This document shows, one piece after another, positions 45,801 to 56,729 of a stretch of DNA of 64,000 bases (position 1 is the stretch's first letter; each line of letters begins with the position of its first letter). Where the stretch lies: contig JAHDVF020001220.1 in NCBI GenBank assembly GCA_022606425.2, forward strand, positions 620,001 through 684,000, given 5' to 3'. Source of the DNA: Lepidostoma basale. Taxonomy: Eukaryota > Arthropoda > Insecta > Trichoptera > Lepidostomatidae. The notes below the pieces were generated by a model, which was given only the letters and a program-made list of their open reading frames with translations, was not told the DNA's origin and did no database searches. A program made the position numbers and the translations under genes.

Positions 45801-46789
45801 AACAACCAATATCCGATTTTAGCCGACATTGTTCATACCACAATAAAGCCAGATTAAGTTTCTGAGTAAGATTTAACACAATTAATGCATTTTATACAAG
45901 TGCACATGGTTTCTAGAATGTGAAAACCTGAAAAAATTATATTTTACTTTATTTCATAGAATTAATATTAATACTAGAACTTCAGAACCAAGTTATAATT
46001 ATGGAAGAATATATTTTGAAGATTAGAAAAAGAAAATTGCATTTTTTTTTTAAAGAAAAACAGACGCTTTTTAAATATAAGTAATTATCATCTGTGCTGT
46101 CCTGTGTGGAAGAGGGTGAGGCGCCATGTGATCCAGGCAAGTCTTAAGTTAGTAAAACCACGACAGAAGCAACTAAATGGATATGTTAATAATAATAAAT
46201 TGAGGAAAATGTCGGTGCCTGCCAGCCCGAGGTAATTTAAAATAAACTTGTTTTTGCAATAGCAGGCTACACCCGACGTCTGGAATCACATCGACATGGC
46301 GGAAATAGGAAGACAACGTGGAAAACAAAATGAAAATTCTGTCAGTCTTTACTTGTTTTCCTTTATGCGTATGCTTCCTGCAGTGGTGGACCGCACTCTA
46401 TTCAATATTAATCGCAAAAAGAAAACTTTCATTTTTAAATTTGTTGTGACCCTTATCTTTTAATGAGTACATTTTACATACAATATTTTTTGTAGCATTA
46501 TTATTATTTGAAATTATGGTTTCAATATAAAAATTAAATATCTTCAAGAATTTTGTATCATATTATAATATATTATGTCTCAAAATAATACATCGTTTAA
46601 TTTAAAAAAACGCGAGATTCTTTTTACGCTCGAAGCTATTTTTTTCAATAACGTTTAAATGAAATCCAATTTTATAATTTCTATTTTATTAATACAGTCT
46701 TTAACAGTATGTCACATTTGATTTATAATTATGAGGACCGTATATCCATGTATGGAATATTTCATTAGGTAAAAACCACATAATCGATC
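45801..46789. other. AT-rich intergenic
   Basis: 46080-46340 is somewhat GC-richer and single copy; otherwise nothing recognised. Confidence 0.35.
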
Positions 46790-47020
46790 ATGAGGTCTTG
46801 GCATTGCAGAAACAATGAACTTTTCCGTCATTGTGATGCCAATCTTGGTGTTGATGGTCTTTCAAGTAATTCTGATCTCAAGCTGAAGCCTTTCCGATCA
46901 TCGTCCACACGGACTTCCTTATAGTTTTGGATTTTTTTGCATTTGAAAATGGTATTCTTGACCGTGTCTTCCTTTTCACAGTAAACGAAATGAGCATTTG
47001 ATATTTTAACCAATTATGTA
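46790..47020 (-). mobile_element. R1-like LINE C-terminal relic
   Basis: The minus strand encodes NAHFVYCEKEDTVKNTIFKC then KKIQNYKEVR, which resembles the C-terminal Cys-His zinc motif of R1/I-type LINEs (CxxC...EHTLFxC). One Cys and the His are changed. Only this short part survives. Confidence 0.45.
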
Positions 47021-47429
47021 TAGGTAACTAAAAGCTATGCATCCGTACTCTCTCAGGACTTGATGGTGGTATCCAGGTAAACAGGTGGTATCCAATATCT
47101 TCGAATTTTCGTTCTATCCATTCTAGTTATGGATTATCCAGATCCATTATCTTCCTTCTATGACTCTGCTAGTCTTTCAGTCTAGGCTGCTCTCTATTTT
47201 ACCTCCTCCGGGCCCTTCCCCATTATACGAATTCTTTCTTTGACTACCACTGACACACCACTGGCATACACGCGTCAGCAGGACTTCGTAGGACATGCCC
47301 TGTATATTCTGTGACGAAATCGCAACATCAGCCGCTTAGAGTATTATGCTGTTTGCCACAGATGCTAAAATTAGTCTTTTGTTTTCACCTTATATAATCC
47401 ATGGCTAAAACTGCCATGACAAATCTCAC
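47021..47429. other. Probable old repeat, unassigned
   Basis: Pyrimidine-rich on the plus strand with words like those in LINE 3' regions, but no translation or tail is decisive. Confidence 0.25.
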
Positions 47430-48085
47430 CAAGATCTCAATGTCAGCTTGTCTCCATCCACTGCTGGACGTAAGTCTCTCCACTCCCTCGCCATCTTTCT
47501 CGGTGTCTTTCCAGTGTTCTCCAGGCCCTTCCTGCTGTCCGCACAATATCATCGCTCCACCTGGTTAGCTGTCTCCCGACACTTCTCCGGCCCAACTTTG
47601 GCCTCCATTCAGTAATGCTCAGGCTCCATCTTCCTGTCGACGCACATGAACAGCCAACTGCCACTTCATCCTCGCAATGCGTATCCCTACATCGGTGACC
47701 CTGGTGCGTCTTCTAATCTCCACGATGGGTATATGGTCTCTAAGCGAGATACCCAGCATGGATCTTTCCATGGCCCGTTGTGCAACTTTGATTTTGTGCA
47801 CTGCTTCTTTAGTTAACGTTCATGACTCGCATCCATTAGTCATCGCAGGTAACACACACTGATCCAGCACTTCTGTTTTTAAATTTTGTGGCATGTCCGA
47901 CTTGAAGATGTTGTCCAGCCTTCCGAATGCAGACCAACCGAGCTGTATTCTTCAAATCTCATTGACTTGACCCCCTTTTCCAAAAGCCAACAGATGACCA
48001 AGGTACACATATTCATCTACCACTTCTACATTTTTATTATGGATTTTAATGTCTTCAATTTGTGTGTTAGTCAATATGTGATGCG
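47430..48085 (-). mobile_element. RTE-like LINE, post-RT domain
   Basis: The minus strand covers, in order, LKTEVLDQCVLPAMTNGCES, WTLTKEAVHKIKVAQRAMER, SMLGISLRDHIPIVEIRRRT and RMKWQLAVHVRRQEDG. In other frames the RPKLGRRSVGRQLTRWSDDI and QQWME end follows. This is the standard C-terminal layout of the group. At least one stop and one frame change are present; 5' truncated upstream of the YADD box. Confidence 0.8.
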
Positions 48086-48214
48086 AAGCAGTTCCAAAAA
48101 ATGAAAGTTTTTTTTAAACTTGCTAAAAATTTTAAAGCGCAAATACGAATTTTTATTGCAGGTTTAAATATTAGGCACGTTTATATCGGAAATCAACAGA
48201 AATGATTATAATCA

Positions 48215-48520
48215 CGCACCGCCAATGGGGCCCGTAACCCCTCCTCCCGCGACTTGTTAAGGGGAAGACGAACCATGCTTTTTCCCATCACTCAATATCC
48301 CATTTAAGCTCCAGACTGTAGTCGTAATATGCATCACACCAGGACGTTGACAAACATCAAGGACACGTGGCGCCAGCGCCAGATTTCTTTTCACAATTTT
48401 AAATTCGCTTCCTTCTTAAACAGCCGTCATTTAAACTTCGCTCTGCTCGCTAGCGCCACAATTGAAGGACAATGTTATTACAATAGTAATCTCTGGATTA
48501 ATAATATTATAAGAGCTATA
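48215..48520. promoter_or_regulatory. GC-richer single-copy island
   Basis: Contains CCGCCAATGGGGCCCG, CATTTAAGC and GGCGCCAGCGCC words. No coding resemblance. Possibly regulatory. Confidence 0.3.
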
Positions 48521-48592
48521 TTGCATCAAAAGAAAATTAAATTTCACATGAAGCACTCACTTTATGGTTAGACGTTTTAATATTTTATAGAT

Positions 48593-48760
48593 ATAAAATA
48601 TTAAAACTCTTTGTACGAGTATTTAACCAGGGTATGGTTATTATATTGATGCGTACCATTATAGTTTCGCTCGGACTCAAGCTTCATCAGTTCTCTATCT
48701 AGTTGGCATCAAGTATGATTACCATACCGTAGTTAAATACAAAGCGTTTTATTATTTTAT
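48593..48760 (-). repeat. Family-E fold-back with perfect hammerhead core
   Basis: Arms (TATTTAACCAGGGTATGG and complement) enclose a minus-strand motif: CTGATGA (48690-48684), helix II GCTTG/CGAGC (48682-48678 with 48673-48669) with loop AGTC, then GAAA (48668-48665). Outer helix I pairs TTGATGC with GCATCAA. Helix III is weak (AC/GT around TATAATG), so the exact cleavage site is uncertain although the catalytic core is complete. Confidence 0.65.
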
Positions 48761-49400
48761 GCCTATTAAAAAGCAAAATTCTCTCTGAAATGTATTATGA
48801 TGTTCATCTCACTCCCTGGTTGGTTCCCTGCTATTAATTTATTTTTTGTACAGCTTCTACGAAAATCACTTTTGTTATGCATAATGCATGGTAATATGCC
48901 ATAAATAAAATTCTAAATACTATGGTAGGAAATTTACAGTATTGTATACTCATCAAAGGGATGTAAGTATGATAAGTTCATAATTCTAATTGAGTATGAT
49001 AACTTAATAGGAAACGTAATGTCTATTGTCCCTCGGACCACAGTGCAGCATCATCCCATAGACAAGTGCTTATCGTACTTAGCATTGTGAGTAATTTATC
49101 TCGTTTCACGCGATGTGTAGCATAGCATCGTGCATTGTTCTGTCTTCATTTTGCTGGGGCTTTTGAGCTTGTTACAAAGAGGAGCATATCGACGGTCTAA
49201 CGTCCAAATCTCGTATGAGACATTTCAGAAATACTACACACGAATATTGATACCAAGAGCATATTTCAAATTTAATACAATATAGATATATATGATGGCG
49301 CAATACTATTGTTAACACCTTTTCCAGTCCAAATGTTTTATATATAAAATATTACAGTATCTAAATGATTGGTATTTGACAGTTTTCTAATTTGGATTAG
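48761..49400. other. AT-rich intergenic, nothing recognised
   Basis: No gene or element boundary seen. Confidence 0.35.
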
Positions 49401-49429
49401 ATTCGTGTGTTAGGGGTGTTGGCTGAACA

Positions 49430-49645
49430 GGCAATAATTAGTTAACTCAAAGTACAGAGCAACGTTGACGGTACGAGGTTCTAGCAGCAGAGCGGCGGTA
49501 TCAGCCGGCAGCACGGGGGCCGCAGCCAGCGGGGCGTGAGCCTTATCTGGCGGGACAGTGTACGACAAGGACCATCTGCGGAGAGGCGCCCCCCCGCCCT
49601 GGCGCGGGAGGATACGAGGTGCGAGCTTCCGACTTGTTAAGCGGG
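49430..49645. promoter_or_regulatory. GC-rich single-copy island
   Basis: GC-rich, with GGAGAGGCGCCCCCCCGCCC near 49580. A minus-strand open frame exists but shows no known domain and no splice-site support. Confidence 0.3.
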
Positions 49646-49903
49646 GGAGTTGTTTCGGCAAAATTAAATAGCTACATTGACTCAATCTAAATTTGTACCT
49701 TTAATTTTCGGCTTGTGGTAAAATTGTGAGACGAAAACACGCATGTCTAAAATATAAGATGTATGAAAACTGTATCTGAAAGCCATTGAGTCTAAAATGA
49801 ATTTTCGATCGAAATGAGTTAAAATCGTCATGTGAGATTATCATAATATTTTTAATTCTCAGGTACAGATACATACGTCCTAATTTCAGCGTTAAGAAAA
49901 GCC

Positions 49904-49956
49904 TCTTCCTACCCACCCTCCGACGAAGCAGCATGTTGGTTAGTTAGTTAGTTAAT
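49904..49956 (+). mobile_element. GTTA-tail LINE minimal 3' stub
   Basis: Only the terminal block (CTACCCACCCTCCGACGAAG) and a (GTTA)4-like tail GGTTAGTTAGTTAGTTAA remain; about 50 bp of a severely 5'-truncated insertion. Confidence 0.5.
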
Positions 49957-50194
49957 AAAAGCATCCAAGGTAAGGTTTGATGAAAATACAATGAAAACAC
50001 TATCGATTTATTAAAGTAAGAAAGACGTAGAAGAAAGTAAGAAGACGCTGTAGGCGCTGGCTATCACCTAACTAGTACATAGTAGACTACTCATGATTAT
50101 CTCCTATTTCCTAAAAAAATAAATGATAATTGATATGCATACGTTAAAAATGTTTGCCTTAATTCACATATATTTTTTATACTAGTGTAATATC

Positions 50195-50352
50195 TAATTC
50201 AATCGCTTTTATAATATAACATCTTACAGATTTGTGTACGTTACAGGTAAGGCTTATCGTTGTATGTTCCTGTTCCATATAATTAGACAGTGATATGAAT
50301 TAATATTGATGATATTTATTGTTTCTTGAACAATGATGTAAAACTCCATAAT
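50195..50352 (+). repeat. Direct repeat, first copy
   Basis: About 158 bp nearly identical to 51662-51818, sharing TTCAATCGCTTTTATAATAT, ACATCTTA, GATTTGTGTACGTT and AATGATGTAAAACTCCATA. The family-D palindrome is inserted just after the end of this copy. Confidence 0.8.
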
Positions 50353-50548
50353 AAATAATTAATACGAATGAAAACGTCAGTTTTCTAGAAGTTTTATTAT
50401 ATTTTATGGGAATGACATGTTTCGCCCTTCTAAGGCTTTATCAAATGTTTGAACATTTGATAATGCCTTAGAAGGGCGAAACCTGTCGTTTCCATAAAAT
50501 ATAATAAAACTTCTAGAAAACTGACGTTTTCATTCGTATTAATTATTT
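50353..50548. repeat. Family-D palindrome with hammerhead-like motifs
   Basis: A 196-bp near-perfect palindrome centred between 50450 and 50451 with no spacer. Each strand carries the motif. Plus: UUGAUAA (50457-50463), helix II GCCUU/AGGGC, GAAA (50478-50481), then ACCUGUC. On the minus strand the same ends in GAAACATGTC with palindrome CATG. Core positions C3 and G8 are changed in both arms, so activity is unlikely. Confidence 0.75.
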
Positions 50549-50769
50549 AATATTGATGTTGTGTACCTTGTGTCTTTTTCGTATAAGATTTATTATATTT
50601 TATAGGAATAACATTGAACATTTAATATATTTCTAGCAAGGCGAACGTTATCATCAAAATAAACTACTTGAAACAAAGAACATCACTATTTAAAAGACGA
50701 GGAATAGTATAGAGATTAAAATATGTATGTCTACGGTCGAATACTACATTGTACTCGTAGTGCTACGAA

Positions 50770-51150
50770 TTAAATTTGTATCTAAATGTGTTTTTTGGGG
50801 AAAAGTCGCGTTGAAATAAACTTGTGCTTCAGTGCCTCGAGAGATGATCAGGGGTGCTGCAAGGCGGTGAGTTTAACTATATTACCTCCTGACAAACACA
50901 AAGTTTCTCTTAGACCTGAGATAAGGGTTCAGTACAAAGGTATCGAAATCTCGTTAACCCGTTAGTGGGGCGAGGGTGCGATACCTTCCTATAAGAAGAT
51001 AAAGAGGGGTTAATTATCGTGGGTTTCGCGTAATTGATATTAATTACCGTTTATTGCAGATTGAGCTGGATTTTAGTGTTTCAGATAAAGACCAAAATCT
51101 TGTCTGCTTTTGTAGAGAACTCGAGTTCACGAGTTCGGGGCTCGAGCTAA
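50770..51150. promoter_or_regulatory. Candidate cis-regulatory island
   Basis: Single-copy DNA with GATA-type sites (TGAGATAAGG, AGAAGATAAAG) and a dense homeodomain run GTTAATTATCG...GTAATTGATATTAATTACC at 51010-51048. No coding frame. Enhancer-like by motif density. Confidence 0.33.
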
Positions 51151-51480
51151 ATTATTATTAATGTTTCTATCAATTTCCAAAATCTAATACCAATTGGAGA
51201 AACAGAGTCTACTTAATATAGTTTATAAAGTCACCCAGTTTCAAGGGCGTCTTTTAATAATAGATTGGATGGTTGGTTTTTGATGAGCAAAATGAAATAA
51301 AACATGATTCTATAATATAATAATTTATTGTTCAAGTAATCACACGCACAGACTCGCGAACTTATGCAGGCTGAAAATATTCTCTACTGATACTTAGCAC
51401 TTGATTAAAATTTATATAGGTAATTGAAATAAAATTTGTGTAGATTTCCATGTACGGTAGCAACACATTTTTTGAGTTTT

Positions 51481-51634
51481 GGGCAGGTCCGTGTAACTTC
51501 TTCTCGACCGACATTTCGGAGATCGTTGCAGTTTCCATTTTTAAGGGTACTACACTGAGTAGGGAGACTGCAACAATCTCCGAAACGTCGGTCGAGAAGG
51601 AGAAGTTAAACGGATCTACCCATAATTTGACCAG
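51481..51634 (+). repeat. Family-F fold-back with hammerhead-like motif
   Basis: Inverted arms share TTCTCGACCGAC and ATCTCCGAAA-type words. The plus strand has CTGAGTA (51555-51561), helix II GGAG/CTCC (51563-51566 with 51578-51581), GAAA (51582-51585) and ACGTC. Only G8 (T here) departs from the core. Helix I is not obvious. Confidence 0.5.
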
Positions 51635-51661
51635 CTTTTTTCGTCAACAGTGGATTATCTG

Positions 51662-51818
51662 ATTCAATCGCTTTTATAATATAACATCTTATAGATTTGT
51701 GTACGTTGCAGGTAAGGCTTATAATTATATTATCCTGTTCCAAATAATTATACTGTGATATGAATTAATATTGATGTTATTTATTGTTTCTTGATCAATG
51801 ATGTAAAACTCCATATTA
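51662..51818 (+). repeat. Direct repeat, second copy
   Basis: Second copy of 50195-50352, about 1.47 kb downstream in the same orientation and without the palindrome insertion. The two copies bracket the GATA/homeodomain-rich island. Confidence 0.8.
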
Positions 51819-52375
51819 ATACCAGGATTTGATGAACCAGTTCACAATAACAGGTGCTTTAATTTTTTACATGATTTCATATTATTTTAAGAGAAACATC
51901 AGTATGCTGAGACTCTAGTGGTTGATTGATTTCAGACGAGAACTTTTCCTTAAAATTTGATGAACCAGTTTTAGAAATCTTATCGGCAGCAGTAACTTTA
52001 AACAATAAACGTTAACACATTATCCAATCCAAAGTTTCCGATATTTTTAAACTAATTGATATAGATTGAAGTATTCATTTTATTTTGGAAAATATTGATA
52101 TGTTTTTATGCATTATCCTGTATCTGTGTAGAGTGTTTCCAAAGAAACTACGGCTGGTAAACGGTTAAATTGTAGTTTACACAAAACAGTGTATCAACAC
52201 AAATATCCTTATCCACCATGCGTACAGTCGGCCTCGTTAGTCTATTTTATTATAACCCTGACCATCACAGTATGGCTTTACGTGAGTAATGAATAACGTA
52301 AATATAATGATAATTTACGCAGCTCCACTTTTCCAAATGTTTTACTTCAATTAGTTATGAAACTAATCAAACAAT
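51819..52375. other. AT-rich intergenic, nothing recognised
   Basis: No repeat border or coding signal seen. Confidence 0.35.
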
Positions 52376-52379
52376 CAAG

Positions 52380-52670
52380 CTTCAGCTTTACAACCCTTAG
52401 TGGGTCTTAGCATCCTCCACGGAACGACACCATCCTGTCCTGTCTCCACCTGTGTCCACCTTCCAGTATTGTTTCCCTAGCACTTGACAGTCTGCCACGA
52501 CCCCAACCAACCATCGTGTTTCGTGCGGCGTAAATGACCTGGCCAGCGCAATCTTCGACGATCTTCGTGCCTGAGGGACAATAGGTATGACTGCCACACC
52601 GAAAGTCAAGGATTCAATTAGATGCATTTTTGGTTTGGTGTAAAATTCACGTGGCAATACATTTGCGATA
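52380..52670 (-). mobile_element. LINE 3'-end relic
   Basis: Minus-strand relic sharing the ACAACCCTTAGTGGGTCTT-type end with 3076-3240. Probably the 3' region of an RTE-like LINE, with degenerate coding remains upstream. Confidence 0.4.
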
Positions 52671-53050
52671 GATTTAGGATAGTTATCTTAAGATTTAAAG
52701 AGGTATTTAACAAAATAAATGAAATCAAATATGTTAATGAATCTCATTATAAAATACTACTCGTATTTTATATAAATTAAATGTGATATATTAGAGGAAG
52801 ATATAGTTCATCGTCTTGAAATACGCTATAATAGTTTTATAAATTCCATGCATTATTACTGTGAAATTCTATATGATATGCGGAAAGTATAATGATTTTC
52901 TTCATAGAAAAATACAGTAGGGAAATCCGCCAACTAACAAACTAACTGTTGTATTTATATTATATTATAATTTTATCTTATATACTAATGATATCTAATT
53001 CTGTCATTTATTTCTGCAGAATCTTTTCTGTATTTATAGTGGCAACTTAT
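52671..53050. other. AT-rich intergenic, nothing recognised
   Basis: Nothing recognised. Confidence 0.35.
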
Positions 53051-53054
53051 CGTA

Positions 53055-53250
53055 TTAGACTGTACGCTGGTTTCAAACGCGCCATTAAATTGTTTAATTA
53101 GTTCAACAGGGCGAAGCATTAATTGCTTCAGTTAATTAATACGTGAATGTACGGGAAGAGGAACTTTATGTTCATCTGGGCTCTAAACACTTCTGAATGT
53201 AACTACAGGCCAGATAGGGATAGAGGTGAATTTCGCGATGATTGATGTAT
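53055..53250. promoter_or_regulatory. Homeodomain-site cluster
   Basis: Within about 70 bp occur GCCATTAAATTG, TTTAATTAG, GCATTAATTGC and GTTAATTAATACG, followed by GATGATTGATG near 53240. Single copy, no coding frame. Enhancer-like motif density; inferred. Confidence 0.33.
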
Positions 53251-53697
53251 AACGATCGAAAAGTAAAAATCGTCTTAAATTAATGTTTGTATCTGGCTCA
53301 AGAGTTGTAGAAAGCTCAAAAGGTGTGTGAATGTTTGAAAGGTGGGGGAAGCTTTAGAAGTGTGCTAGAGAATATGTAGAAACAGTCCATACTTACTGTC
53401 TACCAGATACTTATCTGATATCTGAAAGAAAGAACCACAAAAACGATGATGATTTAATGTTTAACCAAGTATTCGTGAATTTAGAATTTTCCATAAGTAA
53501 ACTCATAACAGATTACACAAGGAAGTACACAATGTATCATGATGCAAAACCAATACTCACGATGAAATAATTACGCCTTTATTTGAAAAATATAAATAGA
53601 ATTAAATACTTTTCACTTACAAGGGGATGGCACGACATAAGAAATTGACTTCGGGGTGAGATTTTGCAAGATTGTAGTACCCCCTTAGACTCATCCA
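53251..53697. other. Single-copy intergenic
   Basis: No element or gene recognised. Confidence 0.3.
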
Positions 53698-53699
53698 TA

Positions 53700-53925
53700 G
53701 TCAAAGTAAAAAAGCGCAATAGCCAAACTATTTCTAGAAAAAAGTCTTAAATCTTTGCACTGTTTATTTAAAAAAAACGCATGATGCAGGATTTGAACCG
53801 ACCAGCTGGCCAGGGAAATAGAAAAGGCAAGCAATCTGATCGTCACCTAGTTTATGATTTAAATGTTTAAAAGTTTAAAAGCTTTTTCTAAAAATTGGCT
53901 GGATTTTGCGCTTTCTTACTTTGAC
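53700..53925. mobile_element. TA-target MITE carrying tRNA-like core
   Basis: Terminal inverted repeats GTCAAAGTAAAAAAGCGCAA (53700-53719) and the complement at 53906-53925, with TA at 53698-53699 and 53926-53927. Length 226 bp. The interior holds, on the minus strand, a perfect B box GGTTCAAATCC and an upstream A-box-like stretch with TGCTTGCC, so a tRNA-derived segment sits between the repeats. Confidence 0.72.
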
Positions 53926-53929
53926 TAAA

Positions 53930-54240
53930 GACGACTTTTAAATCGACAACAAACCATGGTGACTGAGGTGGCTCTACGGATAGGCGGGCTGAAGTGGCGG
54001 TGGGCTGGCCATATCTGTCGAAGAACTGACGCCGATGGGGAAGACGGGTTCTGGAGTGGAGACCGCGTACAGGATTCCGTAGAGTTGGACGTCCCCCTGC
54101 CCGCTGGACCGACGATCTGAAGAAGATTGCTGGACATGGATGGATGGGAGCAGCAATGGATAGGGGGCGGTGGCGTGCTTTGGTAGAGGCCTACATTCAA
54201 CAGTGGATGACAGACGGCTGATGATGATGATGACTTTTAA
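53930..54240 (+). mobile_element. RTE-like LINE 3' end with GAT tail
   Basis: The plus strand gives LKWRWAGHICRRTDADG, then in another frame RRWRAL, VEAYIQQWMTDG and a stop, followed by a GATGATGATGATGA tail at 54220-54234. The C-terminal domain only. Confidence 0.72.
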
Positions 54241-54800
54241 ATATATCAAACCACCAAGTAATCTGATCGTATCAATAGTTATAGAAATAAAAGTCAAGTA
54301 TGACCAACCAGCAAGCAACGCCAATTTTCAGGATGATCGAATGTAATAATATCCGAAACGCCGGTAACAAAAGAAACTATAAAGGACTCATAAACAATTG
54401 AAATTTCTATACTTGAATTTTTTTTACATAATTACTACCGTTTTGTATCCCTAACTATTTCTCACGGGAGTGTTGGACTTCAGCACTCTTAAAACGCGTT
54501 GTATTATCTTTCTAGGTAAGTATTTTGTAAACTGTTATCTGGGTGTATTAACCATCTACATATATAAAGTCTATTGCAAGTCCAAGTCCAATACAGGATA
54601 ACTGAGAGAAGTAAATCTATGTGTTCCCTACAGTTACATAAAGCAGAGAAAGAGGGTAAATCTTACTTTATGCCCAGAATTGCTGCACAGAGGAGTTTCG
54701 AAGATCTTCTTGTTTGGAAGCAATTCGTCTTCTAAAATAGGGGTGGCATTCGAGATAGACTTCTTTAGATGCATTTAGGATGAATTTGTGAAAACGCTAT
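54241..54800. other. Intergenic, nothing recognised
   Basis: A TATCAAACCACC-type word at 54245 recurs near 57965, possibly a short shared repeat. Otherwise nothing. Confidence 0.3.
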
Positions 54801-54805
54801 TGATA

Positions 54806-56090
54806 AACTAACTAACCGCCATGCCGTCTCCCGGAGGGGTAGGCAGAAAGAATGGACCACCACACTGTTCTGTCCTGATATACTTCTGTCACTTCCTCTA
54901 CATTCATAAATCTGTCATGCACACACGTTGATTTCTCCGACTCCTCACGTGACCGACATTGAATATTTGATTGATTTGATCGTGCCACGCTTTCCTCGGC
55001 CTTCCTCTATTTATAGCTCCGTTCACGTCGTTCACATGTACCTTTTTCACCATTCTGTCTTCACTCATTCTTTCATTAAGATTTATCACCCATTCGTCTT
55101 AGAGATCTCATTTCTACTGCATTTATTCTATAATACTTTCATCCTTTTTATGCTAGTTTCATGCTTCACTTCCATACGTAAGGGTCGGCACAAGAACACC
55201 ATTATGCACTGCCATCTTAGCTTTTCTGGATAGGCTTTTGTTTGCGATGAAAATTTTAAGTATACCATTTACTCTGTGGCCAGCTCCAACTCTTCTTTCA
55301 ATATCCTTCTCCACTCTCCCATCCTTTGTAAACATACTTCCTAAATAAACAAATTCATCCACTTGTTCCAGATTTTCACCGTTTACACTAATGTTGCAAA
55401 CTGTCATGTTATCTTCTTTTTCGAAAATCATTACCATGGACTTATTCACATTCATCATCAAATCGTATCGCTTTCATACCTCATACATACTAGACACTGG
55501 GGCTTGTTCGTTGTCTGTAAGTAGCACAGCGTCGTCCGCATACAACAAGCCTGCTGACACACCGTTCATGTTTGCACCTCCATCCAACCCTTTCAGCTCT
55601 TTCAAACATTTGTCCATATGAGGGTATTATTTGCAAACCTGGCAAACTCCATCATTTAATGTTTTGAGTAAATCGCTAAAAACTGATACGCTAATAAAAT
55701 GCGCTTTTTTACGATATTAATTTTTTCATCTTAACCAGTTAGTATTTTAAAAGTAATCAGCCATGAAATAATCATCATTATGTTGATAATTAAAGTAAAA
55801 TAATGAATTTCATTTTTGGAGTTTGCCAGCTTTGCAACACTCAAGTGGAGGTTGCCATGTTTGCAACAAACCCTATATTTTAATAACAAAGTTCTTCAGA
55901 ATGAAGCCGAATTTGAAACTGAAAATCAATAAAAATTGTGTGCAAATGTATTATGAATAAGACCCAATTCATATCCCACTTTTGATTGTTAGTAGAGTTT
56001 GCCGGGTTTGCAAATAGTACCCTCATATATAGATTGACAACCATGGGGCCATTACACACCCCTGGTTGACACCTTTATTGATATTAAGAA
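54806..56090 (-). mobile_element. GTTA-tail LINE interrupted by MITE
   Basis: A copy resuming on both sides of the MITE at 55619-56025: the word CTTGTCCATATATAG of intact copies is split exactly there. It encodes, on the minus strand, the NKSMVMIFEK region, VDEFVYLGSMFTKDGRVEKD, VLVPTLTYGSEA and MSEDRMVKKVHVNDVNG with frameshifts. 5' truncation is at about 56090. Confidence 0.82.
55619..56025. mobile_element. MITE with TA target, nested in LINE
   Basis: 407 bp with terminal inverted repeats TGAGGGTATTATTTGCAAAC and complement TGAGGGTACTATTTGCAAAC, continuing into GGCAAACTC. TA flanks both sides (55617-55618, 56026-56027). The interior is non-coding. TA duplication suggests a Tc1/mariner-type mobiliser; an ATAT 4-bp duplication is the alternative reading. 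Confidence 0.8.
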
Positions 56091-56725
56091 TAATATAGAA
56101 GTCACGTATATTTTTTTTGGTGTCACTTTTTTATAAATTGCATTAATTTGATTGGCCAAGAAATACTGTAAAGAATTATTCAACAAAATATAATAATAAT
56201 CATTTAGTAATTTGGATGAAAATGTACACAGAGTATGCAGAAAACATCAATGGAAATATTTTCCTGCCGGTTTCCGGTATTCGATATTTGAACTGAAGTC
56301 CTTCGAAGCAAGCTCATGTAATGGTTCAATTCTTAAGAATCGCAATGCGAGTCAGCCGCTAAAGGAATGCATCTCATTGCTTTAGATCTGACCCGCAAAC
56401 ACAATGACTGTCAGGAATTCGTTAGGAAGATTCCTACGACACCGCTTATCCCAAAAGAATCTAAGAAGAGTGATCTCATACATACAGATAAACGTATAAT
56501 GTATAATAATATAACTAGCAATCATATATAAAAAAAGCTTTGTTCGCTAAAATTTTAAGTAGTAAAGGCAGTAATCTGAGAATCTTTTTGTTGTGATGAA
56601 AAGTGCGATTTTAAAATATATACGAGTATCATTTAAAAATATGTGTAATAATTTTTATTTTTATTAATATAAGTCCTATTTTAAAATACGTGAACTATCT
56701 ACCTAAAACTTTAATTGTAATTTGC
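56091..56725. other. Intergenic with small GC-richer patch
   Basis: 56330-56460 is single copy and includes ATGACTGTCAGG (Hth/Meis-type TGACTGTCA core). Otherwise AT-rich. Confidence 0.3.
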
Positions 56726-56729
56726 TTCA

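Noticed and set aside
47021..47429. Possible additional LINE coding region
   Set aside because: No readable frame or tail; left as an unassigned repeat.
49410..49685. 91-codon minus-strand frame rich in Ala, Leu and Pro
   Set aside because: Composition explained by GC content; no similarity or splice sites that I can defend.
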